A stretch of 64,000 nt of DNA from Methanobrevibacter sp. Its GTDB lineage: Archaea; Methanobacteriota; Methanobacteria; Methanobacteriales; Methanobacteriaceae. Under the pieces are notes generated by a model, which made no database searches, was not told the DNA's origin, and worked only from the letters and a program-made list of their open reading frames with translations. Below are positions 63,805-64,000 of the stretch, piece by piece. A program made the translations under genes and the position numbers. Where the stretch lies: positions 79,934-143,933 of the forward strand of contig JAGCBE010000542.1 in NCBI GenBank assembly GCA_017652345.1, in the 5' to 3' direction. The first letter of the stretch is position 1; each line of letters opens with the position of its first letter.

Positions 63805-63884
63805 TGGTACCCGATGTTGGATTTGAACCAACGAAAACCTCCTCGGTGTAAACGAGGCGCTCTAACCAGCTGAGCTAATCGGGC
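63805..63884 (-). tRNA. tRNA-Val (UAC)
   Basis: Anticodon loop TTTACAC (UAC); T-loop TTCAAAT; acceptor GCCCGAT/ATCGGGT; CCA encoded. No gene is visible in 63885-64000. Confidence 0.92.
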
Positions 63885-64000
63885 AAATCAGGCTAAGTTT
63901 ATTTGCTATATAGATTAGAACTCTTAGAAACTTTCTATATCCTATTTATTATTCCTGACCATTTAATAATATTCACTTTAGGAAGTCAATATTTAAGTTA

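Noticed and set aside
1..64000. CRISPR array, integrase or attachment site, insertion sequence
   Set aside because: No regular direct repeats with spacers, no transposase or integrase motif, and no terminal inverted repeats were seen.

Overview
The window is one strand-coherent block of a large, AT-rich, T4-like (contractile-tail, gp20/gp21/gp23-type head) bacteriophage. Every gene I can support is on the minus strand. It uses an alternative genetic code: TAG is read as an amino acid, most likely Gln, while TAA and TGA stop. Portal, terminase, capsid, tail and scaffold genes are all broken by in-frame TAG under the standard code and become intact, full-length proteins when TAG is read through. 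The endolysin and holin type, the tail-fibre modules and many small early proteins (DUF551, 'FETNSSSTHS', 'ADVVEVRHG...C-C', cREC) resemble gut Clostridia/Firmicutes phages, so a Firmicutes host is inferred.

Layout in transcription order (right to left). 64000-61086: a tRNA cluster (Val, Thr, Lys, Asp, Ala, Leu, Gly, Glu, two degenerate tRNAs, and a tRNA-Thr with a second tRNA-like element inside its anticodon loop). 63.7-36.9 kb: some 75 small, mostly uncharacterised early/accessory genes in short operons, nearly all lacking TAG. Each operon starts with an almost identical promoter (TTGATT, 17 nt, TATAAT), and these promoters often abut a terminator. Recognisable members are a SleB-like cell-wall hydrolase, dUTPase, a cREC protein, a deoxyribosyltransferase-like protein, DUF2786, HNH, DUF932-like and radical SAM proteins. 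36.8-30.1 kb: large acidic TAG-rich proteins, probably virion-associated. 30.1-17.7 kb: the tail-fibre/receptor-binding region. 17.6-15.3 kb: lysis genes and a methyltransferase. 15.3-4.2 kb: terminase, portal, a fused prohead protease-scaffold, and the major capsid gene, which is split into seven exons by six group I introns (two carrying HNH or GIY-YIG endonucleases; one exon is only 21 nt). 4.1-0 kb: two acidic proteins, a MoxR-like ATPase and its metallopeptidase partner.

The most unusual system lies at 28.07-26.26 kb and 20.10-17.68 kb. Ten short (about 87-123 aa) receptor-binding-tip-like genes, all starting M-A-(T/S)-(S/G), stand in clusters behind leader ORFs that contain a run of 9-11 C (mRNA sense). 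In each leader the three possible frames after the C run end at different places: at a Shine-Dalgarno plus 'site A', at a Shine-Dalgarno plus 'site B', or exactly on the start codon of the first gene. Sites A and B are complementary to the spacers just upstream of the third and second genes. Those genes have no Shine-Dalgarno of their own, and their start codons are mostly buried in a hairpin. I infer a length-encoded selector: C-tract length mod 3 decides where leader translation ends, and a long-range stem presents the start codon of the chosen gene to the nearby Shine-Dalgarno, so that one tip protein out of several is made. Two selectors are chained, the output of one being the leader of the next. 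The selector needs TAG read-through in several frames. All statements come from reading the sequence by eye; no database search or folding program was run.
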